Origin: Candidatus Nanopelagicales bacterium
GTDB taxonomy: Bacteria > Actinomycetota > Actinomycetes > S36-B12
Direction of reading: 5' to 3'
DNA: 10,458 bases
NCBI GenBank assembly: GCA_023264215.1
Contig: JALQSY010000050.1
Coordinates: 1-10,458 of the forward strand
The notes under the pieces were generated by a model. The model did no database searches and had not been told where the DNA came from. It saw only the letters and a list, made by a program, of their open reading frames with translations. Shown piece after piece: positions 1 to 6,563 of the stretch; within the stretch, counting starts at the first letter, position 1; every line of letters starts with the position of its first letter. A program made the position numbers and the translations under genes.

Positions 1-130
1 ACTCCGCCAGCGATGAGCGCCCGGAAGCGACTTCGGCGGGTGTGATGCCCCGGGCCTCGGCTTCGAAGAGCAGATCGACGGCTCTCTTGCGGGCCTGATG
101 TCTACCTTTGCCGGGCTTGCGGTCGGTCAT
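1..130 (-). CDS. nusB: NusB transcription antitermination factor (partial, N-terminal 43 codons)
   Basis: Only the first 43 codons are in the window; the rest lies beyond the left edge. The ATG is at 128-130. The visible protein opens with a basic stretch ([18 protein letters not shown]) followed by [11 protein letters not shown], matching the first helix of NusB, where the family keeps an Arg-rich RNA-binding face and an L-[FY]-[EQ]-x-[ED] run. NusB with NusE (ribosomal protein S10) binds boxA in rRNA leaders and supports antitermination and ribosome assembly. It starts 12 nt after the efp stop codon, so it is very likely cotranscribed with efp, an order common in actinobacteria. The only purine-rich match, GAGG, abuts the ATG with no spacer, so the ribosome-binding site is poor and translation may depend on ribosomes finishing efp. 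Identity rests on a short segment plus the conserved position. Confidence 0.88.
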   Translation of the reverse strand, partial: MTDRKPGKGRHQARKRAVDLLFEAEARGITPAEVASGRSSLAE

Positions 131-142
131 CCTCAGCGCGCG

Positions 143-703
143 CTAGTTGACGCGGCCGAGGTAACTGCCGTCGCGCGAGTCGACCTTCAACTTGTCACCG
201 GTGTTGATGAACAGCGGCACCTGGATCTCCGCACCGGTCTCGAGGGTCGCCGGCTTCGTGCCACCGGTGGAGCGATCCCCCTGCAGGCCCGGCTCGGTGT
301 AGGTGATGGTCAGTTCGACCGAGGCGGGCAACTCGATGTACAGCGGGGCACCCTCGTGGGTGGCGACGTTCGCGGTGTTGTTCTCCAGCAGGTACTTCGC
401 GTGCTCCCCCACCACGGATGCGGGCACCGGCACCTGGTCGTAGGTCTGCCCGTCCATGAAGATGAAATCGTCGCCGTCTCGGTACAGGTACTGCATCTCA
501 CGACGGTCGACGTTGGCCGTCTCGACTTTCACACCGGCGTTGAATGTCTTGTCCACTACCTTGCCCGACAGCACGTTCTTCAACTTGGTGCGCACGAAGG
601 CACCGCCCTTGCCGGGCTTGACGTGCTGGAACTCCACGACCGACCACAGTTGGCCGTCGAGATTGAGCACGAGACCGTTCTTCAGGTCGTTGGTCGTCGC
701 CAC
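143..703 (-). CDS. efp: Elongation factor P
   Basis: This 186-residue protein has the usual EF-P length and three beta-barrel domains: a KOW-like domain at about 1-64, an OB domain at about 66-129 and a C-terminal OB domain at about 130-186. The family signature [16 protein letters not shown] is at 142-157. EF-P binds stalled ribosomes between the P and E sites and promotes peptide bond formation at consecutive prolines. The tip loop reads KPGKGGAF (29-36), with Lys32 the residue that reaches the peptidyl-transferase centre. Many actinobacterial EF-Ps carry PGKGP here and work with an unmodified lysine; this one has Gly34 instead of that second proline. No modification genes (epmA, epmB, ymfI or earP) are visible nearby. 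The start is GTG at 701-703, preceded by GAGGAGG with about 10 nt spacing. It follows pepQ by 19 nt and precedes nusB by 12 nt. Confidence 0.97.
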   Translation of the reverse strand: MATTNDLKNGLVLNLDGQLWSVVEFQHVKPGKGGAFVRTKLKNVLSGKVVDKTFNAGVKVETANVDRREMQYLYRDGDDFIFMDGQTYDQVPVPASVVGEHAKYLLENNTANVATHEGAPLYIELPASVELTITYTEPGLQGDRSTGGTKPATLETGAEIQVPLFINTGDKLKVDSRDGSYLGRVN

Positions 704-713
704 GTGCGGTCGT

Positions 714-720
714 CCTCCTC
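714..720 (-). promoter_or_regulatory. Shine-Dalgarno site of efp
   Basis: On the minus strand GAGGAGG lies in the 19-nt pepQ-efp gap, about 10 nt before the GTG at 701-703. It is the strongest support for that GTG as the efp start and suggests efp is translated independently and well, as expected for an abundant factor. Confidence 0.75.
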
Positions 721-722
721 AC

Positions 723-1799
723 TCAGCCCAGGGCCACGAGGTCGCGTCGCGACGTCGTCAGCGGCCTGCTGGGACCTTCGCTCACCCAGATGGTGTCCTC
801 GATGCGGACACCGCCCCTTCCGGGGAGATAGATGCCCGGCTCGATGGTCACCGATGAGCCGGCGGGGAGCATACCCGCCGCGCGCGTGCTCATGAACGGC
901 GCCTCATGGATCTCCAGGCCCACCCCGTGACCGAGCCCATGGCCGAAGAACTCCCCGTATCCCGCGTCCGCGATGATCTCGCGCGCGGCGCTATCGACAC
1001 CGGACAGCGCGGCACCGGCGGTCGATACGGCGCGCGCCGCTGCCTGGGCCTGCTCCACCACGGCGTGGATCTCCTGCTGCCATGCTGCGGCCGCGCCCAG
1101 CGTGAAGGTGCGGGTCTGGTCAGCGTGATAGCCGCGGACGCAGGCGCCGAAGTCGATGAGGAGCAGGTCCCCCTGCTCCACCGGCCGGTCGGTCGGCTCG
1201 TGGTGGGGCTTGGCCGAGTGCGGCCCCGCTGCGACGATCGTGGCAAAGGAGATCTCGTCGGCGCCGAGGGCGAACATCGCCGCCTCGAGCCACCGGGCGA
1301 CGTCGCGCTCGGTCACTCCGGCCCGGATGCGCGGGAGCGTCGCGTCAAGCGCCTCGTCGCTGATCCGGCAGGCCTGCGCGATCGCATCACGCTCATCCTC
1401 GTCCTTCACCATGCGCTCGGCCTCGACCAGGGCCGATGTCTCCACGATCGTCCCCACGTCGCTGCGCTCCAGCGCGCGCAGGTCGCCGACGCTCAGGTGC
1501 TCAGCCTCGACGCCCAGCGGTCCGCGGGCCGCCCAGTGCTGCGCGACTGCGGCCAGGGTCGACCGGTCCAGGAGCACCGGCAGGTCAGGGCACTGCTCGC
1601 CAGTCTGCAGCTCGTATCGGGCGTCGGTCCCGAGCAGTGCACCATCGGGTGCCAGGAGCAGGACCGCGTGCGATCCGGTGAAGCCGGTGAGATAGCGGAC
1701 GTTCGCCAGACCGGTCACCAGGAGCCCGTCGGCCGTCGGGTGCTCGGCCCGCAGTCGGTCCCGGACCCGCGCCCGGCGCGAGGCGTGGACGTCAGGCAT
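723..1799 (-). CDS. pepQ: M24B metallopeptidase, Xaa-Pro dipeptidase/aminopeptidase P type
   Basis: This 358-residue protein has a creatinase-like N-terminal domain (about 1-125, with GTDARYELQ) and a C-terminal pita-bread peptidase domain. All five dinuclear metal ligands are present: Asp216 (IDFGA), Asp227 (HADQTRT), His291 (HGLGHGVG), Glu320 (IEPGIY) and Glu334 (VRIEDT). A PHH substrate-site motif lies near 199. The family cleaves peptide bonds before proline in the cytoplasm; sequence alone does not separate prolidase (PepQ) from aminopeptidase P (PepP). I use pepQ because the neighbour of efp in M. tuberculosis carries that name. I chose the ATG at 1797-1799, which overlaps the aroQ stop by 8 nt. 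An in-frame TTG at 1815-1817 would add six residues, but its GGAGG is only 3 nt away. The ATG has no clear Shine-Dalgarno of its own, so coupling to aroQ translation is likely and the exact start is unsure. Confidence 0.93.
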   Translation of the reverse strand: MPDVHASRRARVRDRLRAEHPTADGLLVTGLANVRYLTGFTGSHAVLLLAPDGALLGTDARYELQTGEQCPDLPVLLDRSTLAAVAQHWAARGPLGVEAEHLSVGDLRALERSDVGTIVETSALVEAERMVKDEDERDAIAQACRISDEALDATLPRIRAGVTERDVARWLEAAMFALGADEISFATIVAAGPHSAKPHHEPTDRPVEQGDLLLIDFGACVRGYHADQTRTFTLGAAAAWQQEIHAVVEQAQAAARAVSTAGAALSGVDSAAREIIADAGYGEFFGHGLGHGVGLEIHEAPFMSTRAAGMLPAGSSVTIEPGIYLPGRGGVRIEDTIWVSEGPSRPLTTSRRDLVALG

Positions 1800-2238
1800 C
1801 CGAGGCGGCCCGGGCAATCGCCTCCAGGGCGAGCCGGTAGGACTGCACGCCGAAGCCGCTGATCGACCCGTTCACCACCGACGCGATGACCGAGTTGTGG
1901 CGGAACTCCTCGCGTGCGGCGGGATTGGACAGGTGCACCTCGATCGTCATGGCCGGGACCTGGGCGAGCGCGTCTCGCAGGGCGTAGGAGTAGTGGGTGA
2001 AGGCGGCGGCGTTGAGCACGACGGGTGTCGCGCTGTCCGCGGCCTCGTGCAGCCACCCGACGAGCTCGGCCTCGGAGTCCGTCTGACGCACTTGGACGGC
2101 GAGGCCGTGCGCGGCGCCCCATTCGACGCACATGCCCTCGAGCTCGGCATGCGACGTGTGCCCGTAGATCTCCGGCTCGCGCACGCCGAGCCGGCCGAGA
2201 TTGGGGCCGTTGAGCACCAGGACGCGCAGTCCGCTCAT
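1792..2238 (-). CDS. aroQ: 3-dehydroquinate dehydratase, type II
   Basis: This 148-residue protein has the compact length of type II dehydroquinases, which form dodecamers and convert 3-dehydroquinate to 3-dehydroshikimate by an enolate mechanism. Motifs in order: LNGPNLGRLG (9-18), the lid segment REPEIYG with Arg20 and the catalytic Tyr25, NAAAFTHYS with Asn76 and His82, EVHLSN with Glu100 and the catalytic His102, and Arg113 in EEFRHNS. It is unrelated in fold to the type I (AroD) enzymes, although the mycobacterial gene is called aroD. The ATG at 2236-2238 forms an ATGA overlap with the aroB stop, and a strong GGAGGTGA sits inside the last aroB codons, so the pair is probably translationally coupled. 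It catalyses the step directly after AroB. The downstream end overlaps the start of pepQ. Confidence 0.97.
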   Translation of the reverse strand: MSGLRVLVLNGPNLGRLGVREPEIYGHTSHAELEGMCVEWGAAHGLAVQVRQTDSEAELVGWLHEAADSATPVVLNAAAFTHYSYALRDALAQVPAMTIEVHLSNPAAREEFRHNSVIASVVNGSISGFGVQSYRLALEAIARAASDA

Positions 2239-3332
2239 GGGGTCACCTCCGCGTAGGCGGCAGCAAGCAGCGCCGGGTCCGGTCCCTCGAGTATGCCCGG
2301 ACGGGCGAGTCCGTCGAGGATCACGAAGCGCAGCATGTCCCCGCGCGCCTTCTTGTCGACCCGCATCGCCGACAGCAGCGGGGACCAGCGGCCGTCGGCG
2401 TAGGTCGTCGGGAGCCCGACGGAGGCGAGCACCTGGCGATGCAGGTCCACGGTGGCGTCATCGAGGTGTCCGGCGAGCCGGGCCAGCTCGGCGACGTAGA
2501 CCATCCCGACGCTGATCGCGGCGCCGTGCCTCCAGCGGAAGTCCTCGACCCGCTCGATGGCGTGGCCGAAGGTGTGGCCGTAGTTGAGCATTTCGCGGCC
2601 CAGGGGACCGCCGATCGACTCGCGCAGGTCCTGCGAGACCACGTCGGCCTTGACCCGGATCGAACGCTCGATCACCTCGCGCAGTCGGGCCGACTCCGGA
2701 CGTACGACGTCGGCCGGGTCAGCGAGCACGAGGTCGATGATCTCCGGGTCGACCACCAGCCCGCACTTGATGGACTCGGCGAGGCCCGCGATGAGGTCGT
2801 TGCGCGGCAGCGTCTGCAGCGCCGTGAGGTCGCACAGGACCCCGGCCGGCTCGTGGAAGGACCCCACCAGGTTCTTGCCGGCGGCGGTGTTGATCCCGGT
2901 CTTGCCGCCCACCGCCGCGTCGACCATCCCGAGAACGGTGGTCGGGACGTGGACCACGCGCACGCCGCGCAGCCAGGTCGCCGCGACGAATCCGGCGAGG
3001 TCGGTCGTGGACCCGCCGCCGATCGCCACGACCGCATCGGTCCGCGTGAAGCCGGACTGTCCGAGCACGGACCAGCAGAAGGCGGCGACCTCGGGGGTCT
3101 TGGCCTCCTCGCCATCGGGCACCTCGAGCGCGATCGCCTCGAAGCCGCTAGCCGCCAGGTCCTCTCGGACCGCCTCGGCCGTGGTCGCCAGGGCGGCGGG
3201 CGCGATCACCGCCACGCGACGGCAGCCCTCGCCCAGCATCGCGGGGAGCTCGTCGAGCAGCCCGTGACCGACGACGACGTCGTACGGTCGCTCGGCTCGC
3301 ACGGGTATTCGCGTGATGTCGGCATCGGTCAT
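2235..3332 (-). CDS. aroB: 3-dehydroquinate synthase
   Basis: This 365-residue NAD- and metal-dependent enzyme cyclises DAHP to 3-dehydroquinate, the second shikimate-pathway step. The N-terminal Rossmann-like half has the NAD-binding GGGSTTD (105-111) followed by the conserved PTT...GMVDAAVGGKTGIN segment with Lys144. The C-terminal metal-binding half supplies Glu185 (ESIKCGL), His253 (NYGHTFGHAIE) and His269 (WRHGAA), spaced as in the family; His257 and Lys228 also fit active-site positions. The open frame extends 70 codons upstream into aroK without aroB-like sequence, so I place the start at the ATG at 3330-3332, giving [11 protein letters not shown], normal family length and an ATGA overlap with the aroK stop. 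A GAGGAGGTG lies about 10 nt upstream. HGAAISVGM replaces the common HGEAVAIGM, a change I recall from other actinobacteria. The end overlaps aroQ by 4 nt. Confidence 0.97.
   Translation of the reverse strand: MTDADITRIPVRAERPYDVVVGHGLLDELPAMLGEGCRRVAVIAPAALATTAEAVREDLAASGFEAIALEVPDGEEAKTPEVAAFCWSVLGQSGFTRTDAVVAIGGGSTTDLAGFVAATWLRGVRVVHVPTTVLGMVDAAVGGKTGINTAAGKNLVGSFHEPAGVLCDLTALQTLPRNDLIAGLAESIKCGLVVDPEIIDLVLADPADVVRPESARLREVIERSIRVKADVVSQDLRESIGGPLGREMLNYGHTFGHAIERVEDFRWRHGAAISVGMVYVAELARLAGHLDDATVDLHRQVLASVGLPTTYADGRWSPLLSAMRVDKKARGDMLRFVILDGLARPGILEGPDPALLAAAYAEVTP
2243..2250 (-). promoter_or_regulatory. Shine-Dalgarno site of aroQ within the 3' end of aroB
   Basis: GGAGGTGA on the minus strand is a near-perfect anti-16S match, with 7 nt between the GGAGG core and the aroQ ATG. 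It is embedded in the last aroB codons and fixes the aroQ start. Confidence 0.8.
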
Positions 3333-3844
3333 GACCGCTCCACCTCCTCGATCACCGCGTCGACGACCTCGTCGATGGGACGGCCATCGGTGTCGACCGT
3401 CCACATGGCGACCTCCGCGTAGAGCGGCGTGCGTTCGTCCAGGAGGGTGGTCAGGGTGCCGCGCACATTGCCCAGGAGCAGCGGGCGAGCGGTGTTGAGC
3501 CCGACACGACGGGCAGCCTCGGACACGCCCACTCTCAGCCACAGGCAGGGGGCCGCGACCAGGCGAGCGCGCGTCGCGGGATCGACGACCGCACCTCCGC
3601 CGAGGGCGAGCACCCCCGTGAGACCGTCGAGGGCGGATGCGATGACCTCGCGCTCGAGTTCGCGGAACGCCGGTTCTCCGTCATCAACGAAGATATCGGC
3701 CACGGACTTGCCTGCCCGTTGCTCGATGAGCTGATCGCTGTCCTGGAAGTCCACCCCCCAGCGCCGGGCGACGCGCCGGCCGACGGTGGACTTGCCCGCC
3801 CCGGGGGCGCCGACCAGCACCAGGGGGCGTCCTCCCGCGCTCAC
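3329..3844 (-). CDS. aroK: Shikimate kinase
   Basis: This 171-residue P-loop kinase phosphorylates shikimate to shikimate 3-phosphate with ATP in the cytoplasm. The Walker A motif GAPGAGKST is at 12-20. FQDSDQLIE carries Asp35 and Asp37 for Mg and shikimate contacts, with Arg61 in PAFRELE also at the shikimate site. The Walker B-like GGGA is at 82-85, the LID arginine Arg120 is in RPLL, and Arg138 is in [11 protein letters not shown]. The length is typical, and AroK is not fused to AroB, unlike the fusion I recall in bifidobacteria. The start is GTG at 3842-3844, which forms a GTGA overlap with the aroC stop. No good Shine-Dalgarno precedes it, so it probably depends on ribosomes terminating on aroC. 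Its own stop overlaps the aroB ATG by 4 nt. Confidence 0.96.
   Translation of the reverse strand: MSAGGRPLVLVGAPGAGKSTVGRRVARRWGVDFQDSDQLIEQRAGKSVADIFVDDGEPAFRELEREVIASALDGLTGVLALGGGAVVDPATRARLVAAPCLWLRVGVSEAARRVGLNTARPLLLGNVRGTLTTLLDERTPLYAEVAMWTVDTDGRPIDEVVDAVIEEVERS
3341..3349 (-). promoter_or_regulatory. Shine-Dalgarno site of aroB within the 3' end of aroK
   Basis: GAGGAGGTG on the minus strand encodes the Glu-Glu-Val near the AroK C-terminus and lies about 10 nt before the aroB ATG at 3330-3332. It decides the aroB start against the much longer upstream open frame. Confidence 0.72.
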
Positions 3845-5019
3845 CGGAAAGCCAGGTTGTCGAGATACGACGCGATGTTGCGCCGGGTCTCCGTGAGCGA
3901 ATCGCCACCGAACTTCTCCAGCAGCGCATCGGTGAGGACGAGCGCGACCATCGCTTCGGCGACGATGCCCGCCGCGGGGACAGCGCAGACATCCGATCGC
4001 TGATTGATGGCCTTGGCGGCCTCGCCCGTGCTGACGTCGACGGTCTGCAGAGCCCGCGGGATCGTCGAGATCGGCTTCATTGCCGCGCGCACCCGAAGCG
4101 CCTCCCCCGTGGTCATCCCCCCCTCGGTGCCACCGGAGCGACCGGAGGTGCGCGTCAGGCGCCCCGCGTCGGAGACGATCTCGTCCTGGGCCTGCGACCC
4201 GCGGCGGGCGGCCAGGTCGAAGCCGTCTCCGACCTCGACCCCCTTGATCGCCTGGATGCCCATGAGCGCGGCGGCAAGGCGCGCGTCGATGCGGCGGTCC
4301 CAGTGCACGTGGCTGCCCAGGCCGGGGGGCAGACCGTGGACCACGACCTCCACCACCCCGCCGAGGGTGTCGCCATCGCGATGAGCTGCGGCGATCTCCT
4401 CCTGCATGCGCGCGCTCGCTGCGGCATCCACGGCACGAACGGGGTCGTCGTCGACCCGGGTCCTGTCGGCTGGCGCCGGCACGCAGTCATCGGGGGCCAC
4501 CGCGCCACCGATGCGCACGACGTGGCTGATCACCTCGACATCGCAGGCCTGGCGAAGGAACGCGCGGGCGACGGCGCCCAGGGACACCCGCGCAGCCGTC
4601 TCCCGTGCGCTCGCGCGCTCGAGGATCGGACGGGCATCGTCGAAGTCGTACTTCTGCATCCCCACCAGGTCGGCGTGGCCCGGCCGTGGTCGCGTGAGCG
4701 GCGCGTTGCGGGCCAGCGACTCCAACTCGGCTTCATCGACGGGATCGGCGGACATCACCGCCTGCCACTTGGGCCATTCGCTGTTGCCTACCTCGATCGC
4801 GATCGGTGAGCCCAGCGTGGAGCCGTGTCGCACCCCGCCGAGGATCCGCACCTCGTCCTGCTCGAAGGCCATGCGAGCGCCCCGGCCGGCTCCCAGTCGT
4901 CGTCGACGCAGGTCCTCGGCGATGTCGGCGGTCGACACGCGGACGCCGGCGGGCAGCCCCTCGAGGATGGCCACGAGGGCTGCGCCATGGGACTCCCCTG
5001 CTGTCAGCCACCGGACCAT
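3841..5019 (-). CDS. aroC: Chorismate synthase
   Basis: This 392-residue enzyme removes phosphate from EPSP to make chorismate, the branch point for aromatic amino acids, folate and quinones. It needs reduced FMN, which is not consumed. Family signatures are all present: AGESHG at 7-12 with His11, RPRPGHADL around His115, [10 protein letters not shown] at 135-144, [15 protein letters not shown] at about 292-306, and [11 protein letters not shown] at 341-351. The ATG at 5017-5019 gives the normal [12 protein letters not shown] opening and is preceded by GAGAGGA with about 8 nt spacing. The start lies 46 nt after the stop of the A24 peptidase gene, the widest gap in the window, so this is the one shikimate gene downstream of aroE that looks able to initiate independently. 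It overlaps aroK by 4 nt. Confidence 0.97.
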   Translation of the reverse strand: MVRWLTAGESHGAALVAILEGLPAGVRVSTADIAEDLRRRRLGAGRGARMAFEQDEVRILGGVRHGSTLGSPIAIEVGNSEWPKWQAVMSADPVDEAELESLARNAPLTRPRPGHADLVGMQKYDFDDARPILERASARETAARVSLGAVARAFLRQACDVEVISHVVRIGGAVAPDDCVPAPADRTRVDDDPVRAVDAAASARMQEEIAAAHRDGDTLGGVVEVVVHGLPPGLGSHVHWDRRIDARLAAALMGIQAIKGVEVGDGFDLAARRGSQAQDEIVSDAGRLTRTSGRSGGTEGGMTTGEALRVRAAMKPISTIPRALQTVDVSTGEAAKAINQRSDVCAVPAAGIVAEAMVALVLTDALLEKFGGDSLTETRRNIASYLDNLAFR

Positions 5020-5026
5020 GGCGCAA

Positions 5027-5033
5027 TCCTCTC
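5027..5033 (-). promoter_or_regulatory. Shine-Dalgarno site of aroC
   Basis: GAGAGGA on the minus strand, with the AGG core 8 nt before the aroC ATG, in the 46-nt gap after the peptidase gene. The rest of this gap holds only a 7-nt direct repeat (GTCGGCC on the plus strand at 5041-5047 and 5058-5064) and no convincing hairpin with a T-run. Confidence 0.6.
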
Positions 5034-5065
5034 AGACCGCGTCGGCCCACCTGCCGGGTCGGCCA

Positions 5066-5737
5066 TCAGGCAGCCAGTCCCACCAGGGTGCCCGCGAGGA
5101 GGAACGGGCCGAAGGGCAGCGATCGGCGCAGTGCACCGCGCACGCCGCGACCTGCCGCAGCCTGGCGCACCACGAGGGCCAGACCGGCGCACGCGCCGAG
5201 GACGAATCCGGCGAAGACGCCGAGGAGCACGGCGTTCCAGCCGAGGAATCCCAGGTAGAGCCCCAGGGTCGGCGCGAGCTTGACGTCCCCCATGCCCAGG
5301 CCGGTCGGCCCGATGAGGGCGAGCGCGAGGAGCGCGGCGGTGACCGCGAGTGCGGCGAGCCAGGCGCGGCCGTAGGCGGCCCAGTCGGTCGGCACGAGCA
5401 GGAGCAGGGCGCCGGCGCCGAACGCCGCGGCGTTGAGCACGTTGGGGATGCGGTGGCGCGCAAGATCGGTGCGCACGATCGGCGCCGCCACGAGCGCGAG
5501 TGCGAGCCACGCCGGGAGGAGGGCCGGCGACGGGACGAGCAGGACCGCCGTGGCACCGAAGGCACCCGCGATCGCACCGGTCGCCAGGGCCCGGCGCCGC
5601 CACGGCATCTCCGCTTGCGCGGAGCCGCTCTGGTCCTGGTCGGCACGGGCCCGCAGGGACCACTCGGCAATGCGATCCAGCCAGGGGCCGGCTGCCACCG
5701 CGATGGCGAAGACCGCCAGGGCCAGCGGCCAGTTCAC
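5066..5737 (-). CDS. A24-family prepilin peptidase (type IV leader peptidase), short form
   Basis: This is a 223-residue polytopic membrane protein with roughly six to seven hydrophobic segments, near 4-20, 50-68, 72-88, 100-116, 126-143, 154-190 and 208-222. Both aspartates of the A24 peptidase family are present: Asp91 in IVRTDLARHRIPN and Asp151 in GLGMGDVKL. LPFGPFLLAG near the C-terminus is also typical. The family cleaves leader peptides of prepilins at the cytoplasmic membrane face. The cysteine-rich N-terminal domain and methylase region of larger PilD proteins are absent; the only cysteine is Cys183. I chose the GTG at 5735-5737, which overlaps the aroE stop as GTGA and drops 48 frame codons that do not resemble the family. 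No strong Shine-Dalgarno precedes it. No prepilin or assembly genes lie in the window, so the substrate is unknown. M. tuberculosis Rv2551c occupies the same position beside aroE. Confidence 0.9.
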   Translation of the reverse strand: MNWPLALAVFAIAVAAGPWLDRIAEWSLRARADQDQSGSAQAEMPWRRRALATGAIAGAFGATAVLLVPSPALLPAWLALALVAAPIVRTDLARHRIPNVLNAAAFGAGALLLLVPTDWAAYGRAWLAALAVTAALLALALIGPTGLGMGDVKLAPTLGLYLGFLGWNAVLLGVFAGFVLGACAGLALVVRQAAAGRGVRGALRRSLPFGPFLLAGTLVGLAA

Positions 5738-6558
5738 CGCGCGGGGCCCGGGCGTGCGGGCAGTGCCGCGCGCATGGCCGACACCGGAGCCTCGAGACCG
5801 GTCATGAGCGCCACCTGATCGACCGCCTGCCAGAGCAGCAGGTCGAGCCCGTCCGCGGCTCGGCCGCCGGCACCGACCCATGCCCGGGTCAGCGCCGTCG
5901 GGTCGTCCCCGTAGGCGACATCGAGCAGCACGCCCGGTGCGTCGGGGATGGCCAGGGCGAGATCATCGGCGGCGCCGGGGGGCACCGTCGAGATGATGAC
6001 GTCGGCGCTGAGGTCCCGCTCGGGCGCCCACGCGGCGATGTCCAGGTCCATGCCGAGTTCGACGGCCAGCGGATCGAGTTGCGACGCCCTCTGCGGGCTG
6101 CGCGCCACGACCTCGACCTGGCGCACGCCCACGGCCGCAAGCGCCGCCAGGGCGCTCCGCGCGGTCGCCCCGGCGCCGAGGACGATCGCGTTGCGCGCGT
6201 CGAGGTCGCCGCCGGCGGCCTCGACGAGGGCGCGCTGCATGCCTGCCACGTCGGTGTTGTGACCGCTCATCCCCGACTCGGTGACGATCACCGTGTTGGT
6301 CGCACGCACCTGCCGGGCCAGCGGGGAGATGTCGTCGAGGAGCGCCATCACGTCCTGCTTGAGCGGCATCGTCAGGGACAGCCCCGCCCACTCCGGCCAG
6401 GAGCAGCCGGACAGGAAGCCGGCGAGCCGGTCCGATGTCATCTCGATGGCGTCGTACCGCCAGTCCAACCCGAGCGCGGCGTAGGCCGCGCGATGCAGCA
6501 GAGGCGATCGGCTGTGCTCGATCGGTGAGCCGAGCACAGCGGCTCGTCGGGTGCTCAC
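5734..6558 (-). CDS. aroE: Shikimate dehydrogenase
   Basis: This 274-residue enzyme reduces 3-dehydroshikimate to shikimate with NADPH. The shikimate-binding half shows GSPIEHSRSP with Ser16 and Ser18, the catalytic Lys67 in LTMPLKQDV, Asn88 in RATNTV, and the NTD motif at 101-103 whose Asp103 pairs with the lysine. The nucleotide-binding half has GAGATARSA at 128-136 and ARSPQRASQ at about 152-160, in place of the NRT-type loop seen in E. coli; its arginines could still contact the 2'-phosphate. DGLDLLLWQA (237-246) matches the conserved C-terminal shikimate and cofactor segment. The start is GTG at 6556-6558, giving a normal length and beginning 5 nt after the mltG stop. An earlier in-frame GTG at 6621 would add 21 unrelated residues inside mltG. 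There is no strong Shine-Dalgarno. The stop overlaps the prepilin peptidase GTG. Confidence 0.94.
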   Translation of the reverse strand: MSTRRAAVLGSPIEHSRSPLLHRAAYAALGLDWRYDAIEMTSDRLAGFLSGCSWPEWAGLSLTMPLKQDVMALLDDISPLARQVRATNTVIVTESGMSGHNTDVAGMQRALVEAAGGDLDARNAIVLGAGATARSALAALAAVGVRQVEVVARSPQRASQLDPLAVELGMDLDIAAWAPERDLSADVIISTVPPGAADDLALAIPDAPGVLLDVAYGDDPTALTRAWVGAGGRAADGLDLLLWQAVDQVALMTGLEAPVSAMRAALPARPGPAR

Positions 6559-6563
6559 GGTGA

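Noticed and set aside
906..1862. Long plus-strand open frame of 318 codons opposite pepQ and the end of aroQ
   Set aside because: It lies antisense to genes with complete catalytic motifs, its translation is Arg/Gly/Ala/Asp-rich with no recognisable domain, and such frames are expected from GC-rich third codon positions.
2439..3422. Plus-strand open frame of 327 codons opposite aroB
   Set aside because: It mirrors aroB codon structure, its low-complexity product has no family features, and no ribosome-binding site or gap supports it.
3333..3542. 70-codon upstream extension of the aroB frame
   Set aside because: It lies inside aroK, is unlike any AroB N-terminus, and an ATG with a good Shine-Dalgarno gives the normal length.
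5020..5065. Possible terminator or hairpin between the peptidase gene and aroC
   Set aside because: The GGCC/GGGCC pairing is imperfect and short, there is no T-run, and the only clear structure is a 7-nt direct repeat that may be chance.
4406..5818. 470-codon plus-strand open frame spanning aroC and the peptidase gene, the longest antisense frame
   Set aside because: It crosses two well-supported genes and the gap between them and encodes a repetitive Arg/Glu/Gly-rich sequence typical of antisense GC-rich DNA.
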